In this document: one piece after another, positions 30,450-43,230 of the stretch
Position numbering within the stretch: position 1 is the stretch's first letter
Layout of the letters: every line of letters starts with the position of its first letter
Origin: Muricea muricata
Lineage: Eukaryota > Cnidaria > Anthozoa > Malacalcyonacea > Plexauridae
Direction of reading: 5' to 3'
Assembly (NCBI GenBank): GCA_963855995.1
Contig: OY979718.1
Location: 953,501 to 1,017,500, forward strand
Length of the DNA: 64,000 bases
Notes under the pieces: model-generated
The model's database searches: none
What the model was told of the DNA's origin: nothing
The model's input: the letters and a program-made list of their open reading frames with translations, nothing else
Made by a program: the position numbers and the translations under genes

Positions 30450-31030
30450 AAAAATGGGGATGTCTAAGTCTATTAATTTTTTTCTATTACAATCATTAGC
30501 AGAGTTAAAAGCAACGGTAAAAAACGTTTTCTAATTCCCAGGGGAATATACTATTTCTTTGTATCTTCATTGATATATGCATGAAATTAGTGGGATGCAT
30601 TATATTTTTTGCGGATTTTTAATTCCCAAGGGAATACAGATTGCTTTGTTTGGATGACTTTATAATGAGAATCCTCTTTGATTAAATATGATAAGTATCT
30701 TGGTGCTTTCGAGTTTGTTTTGGTAAACAGAAACAATGGAACAATTAAGTCATTGTTTTTGTGCACTAAAGCAAATGACGGAAAGGTTTGAGAGCAGCTG
30801 CGACATACAATGCGTCTGCATTGGCATTGCTTTGAAAGCGTTTCGGTTAAATAAGTATGAGAATTGCGGTAGTTTTTAAACGTTTCTATCTTTTTTAACC
30901 ATAAAATATACTAGGCATACGGTCCTTGAATTGCATGTCAACTACAGCTTAGGATTTAAATTTCTATCGATGATTCTTAGCTTACGTTTCGTTTTTAAAA
31001 TAATTATAGATACTTTTCCGTTCTCATACT
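30450..31030 (+). repeat. Segmental duplication, copy 1
   Basis: About 580 bp matching 32085-32640 in the same orientation (for example TTTTAATTCCCAAGGGAATA, and TCATTGTTTTTGTGCACTAA against TCATTGTTTATGTGCACTAA). Differences are scattered substitutions and small indels. No ORF. Confidence 0.75.
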
Positions 31031-31086
31031 CATTTCATGACATTTTTGCTGTCATCTAATCAAAATATTTTTTGTTTTTCAAAAAG

Positions 31087-31156
31087 GACACAAAGGCAAT
31101 GACAAAGAATTCAACATCAAATAACAAGCCAAGGCCAACATGAAAGGTTTAGAAAT
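31087..31156 (+). ncRNA. Candidate exon f', second copy of the cassette
   Basis: Same flanking signals as 28724-28804 (GTTTTTCAAAAAG and GTAAGT), about 90 percent alike by eye, with an internal 10-11 bp deletion. Confidence 0.3.
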
Positions 31157-32084
31157 GTAAGTGGATAGAATAAATATTTTCGTCGAAACGATATTAAGTG
31201 ATTTCATCGCAAACCTCAGCAGATATTTCATTTCTTAGAAATACCTGTTTATTGACACTAATAGAAAAGATGTGTCAGTAATTTTGGAAAAATATTGCGC
31301 ATGTGTATTTATCGTGCTAAATCATTCAAAAACCACGATTCGTGGGTATCCCCCCCCCCTTGCAACTTCACGCCATGTTTACAGAGGGAATTAATCCCTT
31401 GACGGGAATTAGCATGAAATTTCGAGAACAAATTCTGCAAGTTAACAAAAATGCTAATCTCGTGACATTTTGAAGCCAGTGTAGTTTAAACACAGAAAAA
31501 CGTTCTCTTTTTCGTTTTTATCGTATAATAATTCAGTTTTCATTTCAAAAGATGATGAGCTGCGAATAAACGCAAGAAGAAAAGTCCAGGGTGAACGACC
31601 CTTGATGACATGGACCCACAATAGAATAAAAATCAACAAGAATGAGAAAGCAAGTTATTACTAATATGAAAGTAGAGGAAATTATACAAATGTGAGTTGG
31701 TAGAAAACAAGATACTTATTATTTAGAGATCAAAGAGGACTTAATGGAATTTTAACGTCTCTCCTTGAAGAAAAGCAAAAATTGGGTGAAAAATTAAATT
31801 AACACTTTAACCAACACTTTTGAAAAATAAGTCGACGTCTTGCACAATAATGACACTTCTTTTTGTTTCGTTTCATATTTCGAGTTCAAAATATCAGGTA
31901 AAAATACAGCATAATGGTTAATGTTGACAATATTTCTGAAAGAAACAATACCTTAACGCTGGGAAATCTTGCCTCCTACATTTGAGTCGAGGTTATTTCT
32001 AAAAACGAAACAAACACTGCATGTTACTTGATATGTTGGATTGAACGAATCAGTTTCAAGTAATAAGTTGTAGTAATGTAATTT

Positions 32085-32640
32085 AAAAATGGGATGTCTA
32101 AGTTTTTTAATTCCTTTCTATTACAATCATTAGCAAGAGTTAAAATCAACGGTTAAAAACGTTTTGTCATTCGCAGGGGAATATACTATTTCTTTGTTTC
32201 TTCATTGATATATGCATGAAATCAGTAGGATGCATTATATTTGTTGGGCATTTTTAATTCCCAAGGGAATACAGATTGCTTTGTTTGGATGACTTTATAA
32301 TGAGAATCCTCTTTGATTTAAAATGATAAGTATCTTGGTGCTTTCGAGTTTGTTTTGGTAAACAGAAACAATGGAACAATTAAGTCATTGTTTATGTGCA
32401 CTAAAGCAAATGACAGAAAGGTTTGAGAGCAGCTGCGACGTACCATGCTAATGAAGGCGTTTCGGTTAAATAAGTATGAGAATTGGGGTAAGTTTTTAAA
32501 TGTCTCAATCTTTTTTCAACCATAAAATATACTAGGCATACGGTCCTTGAATTGCATGCCAACTACAGCTTAGAATTTAAATTTCTATGGATGAGTCTTT
32601 AAAATAATTATATATACTTTTTTTCCGTTCTCATGCCTAT
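32085..32640 (+). repeat. Segmental duplication, copy 2
   Basis: Second copy of 30450-31030, offset by about 1.63 kb; it lacks about 25 bp around the CAATGCGTCTGCATTGGC segment of copy 1. Confidence 0.75.
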
Positions 32641-33467
32641 TTGACCCAGCCATAGACTTTGGTAAGTATCAGATTTATATTTACTTCGGATCAGTTTAAC
32701 ATAACGAAAAGCCCATGCCCTTTCAGCTAAGGTTTTACGTTTGAAAACTCAATCAAATACTCAGTCTAAGTGGGTTTAAGTAGCTAGAGATAACGTAATT
32801 TAACTTTTATTTTTATTTTTTGTTTATAACGTAATTTATTAGCTAAATGTATGGACTGCGAGGGTGTGAGCCGCGTGTAAGTTGCATGAGGTTAGGCTTA
32901 TTAGAGGAGTTGAAATTTTGAAAGTATGTTAAAGCAAAATCAAGCGTCGAAAACAACATAGTGGAATAAAACAGCGGATAAAGCATGTGTACATTTTGCA
33001 ATTCGTACATTTCATGTATAAAGACAAGTAGGGAGCTTACCGGTTTACACATTGGCCTTTAGTTTTCTCTTCACGTTTGGCCTAAAACAACTGAATAAAT
33101 TACATTTAAAATACATACTTTACCAAAATTTTAATTCTTTTAATTTTCTGATTTGGGTGGCAGTCGGGGTGGTGGCGGTGCATGTGGGTTTATCAGCTGT
33201 GAGTGACTGTGCGATGGTGAGGAAAGCGAAAGTAACGAATGGAATGCAGGAGCTTAGGACCGAGGAAGACAGCTTAGAACTGAGGCAGGTAGGCAGTTGG
33301 TAGGATCAGAGGGGGGCACTTGTATTTTGGCTTTGGGAATCAAATTTGCATGCTAAGTCACTAACGTTTGGTGCTTTAATTTGTTAGGTGTGCGCGGCTG
33401 CTCTCTAGGGAAGATCAACTTAGCAATTTGTATTAGCATTTGCAAGGTTGGTCTTCTCTTTGCCTCG
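32641..33467. other. Intergenic, no gene seen
   Basis: AT-rich. A short open frame (33052-33303) includes a GT-rich WVAVGVVAVHVGLS stretch but no family features. Confidence 0.35.
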
Positions 33468-33585
33468 CTACCCCGGCCAGCTTTCCGAAAGCTACTTCCA
33501 CCGTAAATAAGTAGAAGTACTAGTACTATATGTATCGGTACTTCTACTTAGGTGGAAGTAGCATTTGGAGAGCTGGCCGGGGTAG
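33468..33585. repeat. 118-bp hairpin (foldback)
   Basis: CTACCCCGGCCAGCTTTCCG and its near complement CGGAGAGCTGGCCGGGGTAG-like end (AGAGCTGGCCGGGGTAG) enclose a second stem, AAGTAGAAGTAC/GTACTTCTACTT, with a short loop at TAGTACTATATG. The GC-rich tips stand out from the AT-rich context. Confidence 0.75.
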
Positions 33586-34084
33586 GGGGATTTTTTTTAT
33601 TCAAATTCTCAATTCCCATGGGAATTGAATTTTTAATTAAAAAGGGGTCACATGTAAATTTTGTAAACAATTTATTGAAAAAGACGTTGTAAAGATTACA
33701 ATTTGAATAACAATAAAAGGAGATTAATTACCACAAACTTGTACTTAATTGAATAACAATAGAAGAAAAAAGAACATGGCAGAAAAAGAACAATTAACCT
33801 TGCACTTAACACAAGTGAGCAAACACAAGTGAAAAGACAAGGTTAATAAAACCAGATAAATTTTTATACCTCAGGATATAAATAATTATGAATCAACTAG
33901 AAGTGAAAAATTTCACAAAGAAATTTTACATTGGTACATAAACACCGAGTTGTTTCACAATTACATGGAAAATATATGGCTCAAAATCATGCATTGATAA
34001 AGTCGAAGTATGTTTTGTTCTCGTTAGAAACGTAGTCAGCGAATTTTTAAGATTAAGGTTTCTGAGAGTCAAAACTACGATGTC

Positions 34085-34165
34085 AACTTCCATGAGGGAA
34101 GAAACCCGGAGAGTACCCGGAGAAAACACACAACTTTTGGCAGAGCATTGACTCTTGCTCTTAAT
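34085..34165 (-). mobile_element. SINE body fragment
   Basis: The minus strand reads GAGTCAATGCTCTGCC, then TTTTCTCCGGGTACTCTCCG, the same central body as the SINE at 26495-26640; the tRNA head is missing. Confidence 0.5.
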
Positions 34166-37100
34166 AAGCAATGCAACTGCAGAAATAAAAAGCTAATAGA
34201 AAGATGCGATTTTAATCAGCTGTTCCTTTAAAAATCCAGACAAAATAAAGTCCTTTTGCTATGTAAAAATTAAGCACATGTGAAGCCTATAGAAAATGTT
34301 TTTACAGCTGGAAAAACTGTTTCAAAAATGATTATTGAAACCTCTGAAATGCCTCTTCGACTGAAATGATTATTTTTTATACTGATTGGAATATCAAATT
34401 GAAAATGTCATCAAATTTCAACATTCAGAGCCATATATTTTCTGATTGTGTTTTTAACCTGACAATGCCAAATTGATTAAATATTGTCAACTTCATTTTT
34501 CAAAAAAAGTATATACTGCCTAGTGTAAAAGTTAAACATTTTTAAGGACATTGCACAGAGCACAAAATTTCAAAAACAAACTCTTTGAATACTTGGTCAA
34601 AAAGCTTTCATGTGTACCATTTGTACTATCGTTTGTAGCAAAGGCAACTCATTTGGTGAGGTGTGCGATGCTTCTGCGCAAATTATAGTAATTTAGTTGG
34701 AATAACTTTTCGGAGTACCCTGCCAATCATAATTTTATTTCCTTTATATTAGCCGGAGTATATTTTAAAATAAAAGAGGTGCCAAGTTAATACTGAAGTT
34801 ACTCAATAGTGCATCAGTTTTTAAGGATTTGTCAGAGTTCAAAAATGTACAGTATTTTTTCCATAATAAAAAAGAAGTGTGTAAAAATATCAAGGCTTTC
34901 CATGGAACAAAACACTTTGTTGCTTTTTAAAGAACTTATAGTCTTAACAATGAAAGAAACAAAACCAAAATAGCGAAATATATAAGATTGGTTTTCATTG
35001 AAAAGAAGGAATCTACTCGAAAGAAATGCTCAAGGATTGAATTTGTTCAATTTTGAAAGACATCATTGCCAGGTTAAAAACAAATCTCCTTGAAGTATAT
35101 AAACTTATCTTTACTTACCTGTTGAAAAAACGCCATGTAAACCTGTTTTCTTATATTATTATTACTATACTATGGTTACAAAGTGGAACTATTTGAAAAG
35201 AAAACTTGAACTAAAGCAAAGGAAATGAGCATATAAAATAACAAATTCTTTCAACTTTTTTTAACTGCCAAAACACAAATTCACTACAACCAGACAATGG
35301 AAATAGTTTAGGAAAAAATCAAAGGTTAAAGAAAATATGTTATAATTCATTTAATCTATTTTACTTGATCTTATGCCAGACTATTTTATTTGTTCAACAA
35401 ACAAAATTTGGCATGTTAAGAAATCTGTACAATTTAAAAAATAAAATTGCTCAATATTGCCTAACTTGACTTATAATTACTTCAAGTCTGTTGAATATGA
35501 AGAACTCTGATCAGATACATATAGTTCTACTGCTTCAGTTCATCTTGATTCCAAATATTAGTTCCACTTTGCAATAATTTCACCTCGAGTAGTTCAAGTT
35601 GAAGGTAGAAAGTTCATTTCAAAAATCACAAAGTATTTTTAACTTTTAGGGTGTGTGTCAATGGGTTCTGAATTGCAGCAAATAATATTCAAATTTTGCT
35701 CTGATATGTGATTTTCAGATGAACATTCCAAACTTTCAAATGAACACTCAAAGTCAACTTAAACAAAAGAAGATTGAGATGGTAAACCAGGAAACAAATT
35801 AAATGTTTTATAATTGCCACTTTGATGTTCAGGTAGAGATATATATTTCTCATGGATAGAAAACTTAGCAGTACAAAATTAACAGTAAATTTCATGGACA
35901 CATTTAGTTAGTAAAGCACTACATTTGTTTTTGATAAAACCACCACAATCTTTATATTTGTTTAATCAGTATAACACTACAAATTCAAATAATGACAAAC
36001 TTTAATTGTTTTACAGTATTTGAAAAAAAAATGAGCCAAAGTTTTTTTTAAAAATAAATTTGTCTGATTGAAATAATCATTAAATGCATTTGGGCCTACA
36101 ACAACGGACCAATTTTTCTCACAAAAAGATTTTAAATTTGCTATTTAGAAGTACAGTCAACGGTTACTAAATTGGAAACACTGCATGGTTTTGAATGATG
36201 AGTGAATTACATTACTGGACTGTATAACATGTTTTCCTAAAACTTGTTGGACACTATATGAGTTTCAATTGATTTTTATAATTTGAATATATTTCATTTG
36301 ATGTTAAAAGCCTGCAAAATGAAATTGCATTTACAGAACATGCTTAATTGCAATGGGAAATTGATCTATGGCATGACACTTTTAACATTAAGTGGAAATT
36401 TAATGCTCCCTGTTCTAGCATTATGTCTCCTCATCACAGAACATACTAATTGTGATAGCTGGCATAGCATGTTCTCAAAAAATTAGCCATTACAGACAAT
36501 TCAAGTGTTAAGTATGCAGTACTGAAAACATTAACAAGACTGCTACCAAGATTTGATGTTTTGAATATTTTAAAGGCTTTTTCATGTGTTTTCATAAAAC
36601 CAAAGAAAAATACAAATAATTCAACCAAACAAGACTTTTTACTTTCACAAAACAATAAGTTCATCATTATTTGACACTATTAAAATTAAAATGCTTTGGG
36701 AATATGAGATTCTCCATGCAAAGTGGTTACACAAAATAATGATCTATTGGATGATAATAACTGTACAGAAATAATGTTCACTGACTAGCAGTCACTAGTA
36801 TTTTTGGTGATGGAGAAAAGAAATATATTTTTTCTAAAACATAAACATGGCCACTTCTTGTGAAAAACACCATACAATCTGCAAAGCATTTCAATTTAAA
36901 ACAATAAAGCATAAAAAAGATTAAGACCTTCTGTTCTCATTTCATCAACATTGCTGTTCACTTTCTCATGATTGACCCAACCAGATGAGTATTCATAAAA
37001 CTTTCATTGCCTACCATGGGTCTAAAAAATGTTAAAATATAACTATAAGATAAGCAACTTAAAATTTTACTAGACATGAATAAATCTCAGTACATGTAGT

Positions 37101-37664
37101 GAGCATGTGTTATTACTCAAATTGTACAATAGATAGTAGAGTACCTTTCTTTAAGTAAAAAAAACACAGTTTAAAAATATGCACATTGGAATGTTGCAGT
37201 TTTACTATGTAGCATGGCGTGGCCATTGCTGCATTTGTTTACTATAATGTCATACAATTATATTAGGCTTACACGAAATGTGAATGTTTTAAATTTTACG
37301 AACTCCCTTTTTGCTTCAAGGAAAGCAACTCCCCTCATTTTTGTTATATTTTGTTTCACCAGGAGGGCAAGATAACCACAACAACACATATCAATTACTG
37401 GCTATCTGTATTACCTAACACATCAGTGGCCTACTGTCACAGATCTGTGTTGTGGAGCTTTTTGAGGAAAGTCCCACCAACTAACATGTGGCAGAGGGTT
37501 AGGGGAATTTGGCAAAAGCAAGATTCTTGAGTGGTGAATGATTATTTTCATTTTTGAGGGCAACCTTTTCATGCAGTGCCTATGAAGCTTTTCCTCGATA
37601 AGGTTACTGTTAAATAATAATTACTGAGTAGTTGTGTTCTCACTGATTGTGGTGGGAATGGCAG

Positions 37665-37860
37665 GCAACATGCTGGCAGCAATCTGTGGCTGCTAAAAAT
37701 TTCAGAATGCACAATTGCTAACACAGCCAGTCAACCTTGCCTGCCAGAAGAAACAGGAGTACCCAGAGAAACCCTTTGTTGGCAAATCATTGACTCATAA
37801 ATACTCTTTTCACAAGAACAATGTTCAAATCAGATTGAAACCCTAGTCAAACCACACTCA
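37665..37860 (-). mobile_element. SINE fragment with weak tRNA-like head
   Basis: The minus strand carries GGGTTTCAATCTGA (B-box-like), then GAGTCAATGATTTGCC and GGTTTCTCTGGGTACTCC. Same family as the other two; degraded. Confidence 0.5.
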
Positions 37861-38584
37861 ATATGTGGTACTTGGTAACTATGGTATGATTCTCTCCAAG
37901 TTAATTGCAAGGTAATATTAAACGGAAATAGAAAATTATGGTGCTTTATAATTTTCAACTTTCCTGCTCAAAAATACACAGACTTTTCTTACATACCAGC
38001 ACAAAAACTAACAGCAGATTTCATCTAAACTGCAGTTTTTACTTCGGCAATCAGACATAGCGAGGACAAGGCATGCTTTAATACCACACGTGCAAATTAC
38101 AAACTTTGCATGTTCAAATGTTTCGTTAAAATCAGCCTTGATTGCCACAACATTTATATACATCAGAGATACAGACACTCTGCTACAACTACTGGTAAAA
38201 TACAACGTATAGTACCTTGAAATAAAGGCAAGATTGGCTGAATATCTTCGATAAAACTTGAAGGACTTCTACATTCTATTCTGGTCAAAATTGAAATTTG
38301 GGCATTTTGGCGAGTCCGTTCCGACTTGCCGACGAAAAAATCCGACGTTTTACGTAAGCATAGTTAAAGGAGATGAGATGGTTTGGAAAGTGGGCGGAGT
38401 TTCGGAACATGTTTTTTATCCATGTTTGGATGGGTCATGTGCCAAATTTCATTTCTATTAACTGTGGCGTAAACAAGTCGATGGTTCCGAGCAATTAGAT
38501 AGAGAAGCTGATCCAAGGAGGAGGGGGTGGGGGGTTCCTGTACATATGTATTATCCTTATAACTACAGTAGTTATTATAGATCA

Positions 38585-38755
38585 ATAAGAGAAGATTCTT
38601 ACTGGACCTCTAAGAACAGTTTAGAGCTGATAGAGCTATCCAGTATAAATAAAGTTAGTTTAGTTTAGGTTTCCTCCTGTAGTAACACTTGATCAATAAG
38701 ACATGATCCTTACTGGACTTCTAGGAAGAACAGTTCAGAACTGAGAAAGCAATAT
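38585..38755 (+). repeat. Two tandem copies of a LINE-tail-like repeat
   Basis: GATCAATAAGA, TTACTGGAC, TCTA and AGAACAGTT blocks occur twice, about 110 bp apart; the first copy ends in AATAAAGTTAGTTTAGTTTAG, which looks like a LINE 3' terminus with a short microsatellite. No coding part is attached. Confidence 0.4.
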
Positions 38756-38850
38756 TTGTTCAACAGAAAGAGCTTTAACATTATTTAAAATATTTATTAG
38801 TTCAACTTCACAAATGAGTATTACACTACAGAGCAAAGTTCGTCTTTCAG

Positions 38851-38856
38851 TTTATT
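38851..38856 (-). terminator. Possible polyadenylation signal after the TMCO1 remnant
   Basis: AATAAA on the minus strand, 17 nt after the ancestral stop codon position. Confidence 0.35.
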
Positions 38857-38872
38857 ATAAAATATTCACAGT

Positions 38873-39617
38873 CTATTTAGCAGCTGGTGCAGGGTTGAGG
38901 AAGCCAAGTGCTTTGTTTGCAGCTCTTGATGGGACAAAACCAAGAACTTTTTAAACATTCTGTAAAAGAAATGAAAAATAAATGTTGGTTGTTATATCAA
39001 GTACTCTATTTGATAACGAAATCCAGTAATTATTACATACTTGCCTAATAGACATTGTACATAAGATATAAAGAAATATAAAGGAACAATCTGTGTAGTC
39101 AGATCCGGGCAACTACGATGAGATAGACCTTGAAACCATGATATTGGTACAAACGGAAGCTTTGCTACGACTCTGCCATCAAAACTAAACAAAACATTGA
39201 AACATTGAATATTGTTAAACCTTGAAAACCAAAGTTCATGAAGAAAGAAAGATGAAATTTACTTACATTGAATTAAGCATTCCCAGCCGTAAATGTCAAT
39301 CCGATTGCGAACATCGATTTCATTTTAACCTGGTTGAAATGTTAAACAAAAAATGAGAAAAACACTACACAATAAAAATGCATGAATATGCTTGTCTAGT
39401 TCTTACCATTGATATATCTCTGTTATTATTTTTTAATTTCTCCTCAACACGTTCTAAAATGTTATAAAATTTTATAATCAATACCTGTACTAGTAACCTT
39501 GTTTATGTAACCTTGTGGAACGTACAGTGCAAATTACAATGCTGCACAGAAACTTACTAAAATTTTCTTTTTTTTGTCCACCAGACATATCTGTTGCTGT
39601 CTTTTTCTTCCGCTCCA
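38873..39617 (-). pseudogene. TMCO1: TMCO1 homologue, disrupted, N-terminal exon missing
   Basis: Five minus-strand exons with good GT-AG signals (39617-39558, 39453-39407, 39329-39267, 39184-39041, 38959-38873) spell most of TMCO1, the ER calcium-load-activated channel/translocon-associated membrane protein. Seen: ERKKKTATDMSGGQ; VEEKLKNNNRDISM; KMKSMFAIGLTFTA; FDGRVVAKLPFVPISWFQGL; DYTDCSFIFLYILCTMSIRQ; VLGFVPSRAANKALGF. Lesions: a 5-nt deletion in exon 39329-39267 after FTA (next codons reach TAA); a 1-nt deletion at about 39115 after LSHR; and TAA at 38951-38953 where the family has Gln (NxQK). No exon for the first transmembrane segment was found. Since introns are kept, it is not a retrocopy. 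Neighbouring genes are lesion-free, so sequencing error is less likely but not excluded. Confidence 0.82.
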
Positions 39618-40654
39618 CTAAACAAAAACACAAAGAATATTAGCACAAAATTCCCAACATTAGAACTTCACTTCTATGAACATCACAAGGTTTGTTAGGT
39701 CATTGGATTCTCAAAGTTATGTTGCATGGGAGATGAGATAAGGCCTCGAATCAGTAGGATTGGAATTTTGAACTTTTTTCGGAAAAAAGTGATTGAATTT
39801 GGAAGAATTTTAGGTTGACCCATTTTAACCAAGTCTCTACTTTATTGACTTTTTGAAATGTTTATATAAAGTAAGCCTGTTATTCGTTCTCCCAAATTTC
39901 TGTATTATGTCATATGGGCGGGTGGTTCAAGGCATTCAGAGCATCTGTCTCAAAACTTACATGGAAAAAGCCTGCTTAAAGATCATCAAAACTTAGCACA
40001 TGAAAGGTATAGCTTCTTCCACTGCCCAAAACAACGAAAATTGACATTTGAAGCAAAGGCCTTAATTCATCGGGAAGTGTATAAAACAAAGGCCTTTAAT
40101 TTTACATTAAACATTAATTCGCCCTTTATCATTTCATGTAGTGAAAGACCCTATAACATTCACGTACGGCTAGATTATAGAATACTCGGCCACTTTTGAT
40201 GGTGTTTGGTTTTGGGGGATACGAGGATTCGCAGTCATAAATTTAAGAGCAGAATGGGTAATTATTATATTTCAATTATACTGGCATACATAGTCATTGA
40301 AATGACGCAAATATTCAAGTAGTTTACAACCGTTTTCAAAATTACGCAACCAAGCCAAAAATAGTTTTTGTCGCAAATGTCAGTTTTATGTCTGAACTGC
40401 TATAAATAGCAACGACGAACGCAACAAGTATATATGAAATCGTAGTTTGCATGCAATAATTGCCACTAAAATGTCTTAAAAACCATTCGAACATTCCTTT
40501 ATACATTGATATATTTCTTTACATTGATACCGAAATTTAAAACTTTGAACAATAATTTCAGCGTCGTGATCGTCTGAGATAAAACTGACATATCAGTGTA
40601 GCTAGTTTCGTTAACACAAAGACGTTCGTCACACAGAAAAGATAAAGTTAAAAC

Positions 40655-40757
40655 TAAATTCACAATGTCACTATTGGCGTGGAGCATGACAGACTTCTGA
40701 CGAGTGTCTAGCCAAGCACGTTTACTAAATGCATCTTCCCGATCCGTCCCAACCATT
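40655..40757 (-). CDS. Possible first coding exon of an unrecognised gene
   Basis: From an ATG at 40757 the minus strand reads [20 protein letters not shown] and on to HANSDI, followed by a possible donor (ATT|GTGAAT). The composition looks protein-like and the frame is open upstream too, but no continuing exon or family match was found. It is not the missing TMCO1 N-terminus, which should be a membrane segment. Low confidence. Confidence 0.2.
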
Positions 40758-40859
40758 TTGGATTCCTCCAAGGTACTGAAGTTGTGAGGGACGATGAACT
40801 TCGTGGTAGAATTCTTTTGGATCAGCCAGCATCAGTTCGTATCACATGCTGGGTGAATG

Positions 40860-43061
40860 ACGTACACCTACACACAAAGAATTTTATAACATTTATTGTG
40901 GTGACCCACTAAAACATTTGGCCCAATTTTTCGAAAATTTAAATTTTGTTTAAAACGCCATCCAAACTGTTGGAAAATATGTGTTCCTAGGAAATTAGTG
41001 ATTTTGAGGTGAAAAAGGAACTGGGCATTATTATTCGACTAGTCTATGTGAAGCACTGAAACATGCACATGCATACACAAGAAAAGACTGCAGATATATG
41101 AATATGGTAGGTCTAGTTCAGAACCCGTTTACACGGTACCGGATTTGTCATATTTTCTCTTGCCACTTTTTCCAGGACTAGTTGTTATTAATTTTTATAA
41201 TAGTTTAGTGAGTCACACACGTTAAGAAACTATTCAATTTGATATCGTGACCAAGTGGATCCAGTACCATGTACACGAAGTCTAACAATCTACAAGACAA
41301 GATTGTCAATGCAATTATAATTTTGGTGTATGTAAATGTATGTTCTTCAGCCAATCTCCTACTCATCATTTCAATCATGAACACTGAAATATGGCACTTT
41401 TTTGCGTTCTTGCTCCATCACATGCACCAGACTAAGAATGGCATGAGACTTGTTCGCCTCGGCAGTCAAGCAACGTGCCCATGAAATTAAAATTCCAAGA
41501 TCCCTGCGCAGGCACCATGAAGAATCCCAGAATACGATCAGAAAGTAGCATTTGAACTTACTCGTAATGTGACGTTAGATATCCCCGCAGGATTATTACC
41601 CGTATCCTTGTTATTTCGATCTCACTCGTAGCCAGACGGTGTGAGTTGTAAGCTGTCAGGGATCAGAAACCTGACATAAAACTGAAACAAAATATTTGCT
41701 ACAAGATTATGAAAATTCTTGACGTGTGGAGTGGACATTGATAACCATCTTCCATCAAAATCAGTTTCAAGGTTTTCCCACAGTTCTCACCTGCGAGTGA
41801 TAATGACGGGTTATATTTGCAATGCGTCTTAGTCATGACAGACTATTTTAGTTTGTTGGAGGTTGCTAAAATCTTAAGATTGTTACATATATAGCTAATT
41901 CAATAAAGGTTGTCCTTCCAAAAGCGTAAACTGTAAACTATGAGCGCGCAAGGGTTGACAGGTTATTTTCACCTCTAAACACGGAATTATTTCTTTCAAG
42001 CAGTATCGGCTCATAGGACACCTACGACGGAAAATTTACGTGCTACCGATGTAGTTCAGGGCCTAAATAAACAATAATCCATCATCTCTTACGCGCTCGC
42101 AGTTCACGTTTTTGAAAAGAAAGCCATGATTGAAATAGCTGCAAACTAGAAACAAGTAGTGCGAACTGCTGAGTCTTGTACCAAATTGTGTTTTTCTGGC
42201 GGATGTACTGCTCTACCAGTCATGATCGTGCGATGGGCTTAAGCAAACTTCGCAAAACTTTACGGCTTCGTTTCGGCCTTAATTATTTACCACTTCCGCC
42301 AAATGGGGACAAATGTTCGTCTTCTGGCTCTTTTTTCTAAACACAAATGATACTGAAAAGCTACTAAAATCTACGAGCACTCTCTGTTTCATATTCTGAG
42401 GTTTACTGTAATTTCTCATGCACGTGGATATGAAGCTTCGTTCGAGGAATCAGGCATTGAAAACACCAGCTATGCTATGCTATTGTATTGTAGTCTAAAC
42501 TCCCATGTTTTGGTGTGCAAAAGATTGCGTTCTCTTCGCACTTGGCCGAATGTTTGTGGCGATGTGAAAACAAAGGCGAAGATTTATTTCAACATTTGTT
42601 TGTGATATGAGAAAAATCTGTGGGCAATTCTAATGTGCGAACTTTGAGAGGGAAATATGTTATTTGACCTGAATAACAAGTAGTTTTATTATATTAAATA
42701 GATTTTTGGCATATTAAATAGATTTTTAACATGTAATTAAGTAGCATTATGCAACATGTAAATTTCTAAAATCTTTATTTTAGTTTGACCAAAATCCAGC
42801 TGCATTGTGAGTTTTTGCGTAGGATGCACGTCGCAGACGTTAGGGAATATATACAGGTAAATAATCGGCAAAAAATGTTGAAAAAGTTTGTTTCATCTCT
42901 CTTCGCTATAGCTATAGTTAAGACTAAAGCGGTGGGATAGTTACCAACCACACTAACTGTTTTGTTTTGTTTTGTTTTGCTTTGCTTTTCGTGTTTTAAT
43001 ATCGTGTTTTATTATATAAAGTATAGTACTTTATAGGGATTTCAGGCACTGATAAAACTGG
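40860..43061. other. Intergenic, no gene seen
   Basis: Only short frames. A TTTTG/TTTGC simple repeat lies at about 42961-42990. Confidence 0.35.
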
Positions 43062-43230
43062 GTAATAATTCCGTGTTCTCATATAAATCTTAATCCAAGC
43101 CCTAACCCAAACCCTAATCCTAACCAGCGTTTTATTTGTCATGTTTTAACTTTGATGAATTGAAGAGTTGATCAGATTTAGGGCTTAGATTAAAATTTAA
43201 TTTCGCGTACTGAGAACACGGAATTATTAC
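43062..43230. mobile_element. 169-bp MITE
   Basis: Tips GTAATAATTCCGTGTTCTC and its complement, with inner inverted AAGCCCTAA/TTAGGGCTT; the centre contains degenerate CCCTAA units (about 43096-43125). No ORF. Confidence 0.75.

Larger units (their letters stand above)
33586..38580. other. About 5 kb of AT-rich DNA without recognised genes
   Basis: On both strands there are only short frames; apart from the two SINE fragments listed I see no exon, RNA gene or transposon end. An AATTCCC...GGGAATT motif (33608) recurs in the duplications to the left. Confidence 0.4.

Noticed and set aside
40499..40771. Possible TMCO1 N-terminal exon
   Set aside because: The reading does not contain the expected first membrane helix or the VYRT segment.
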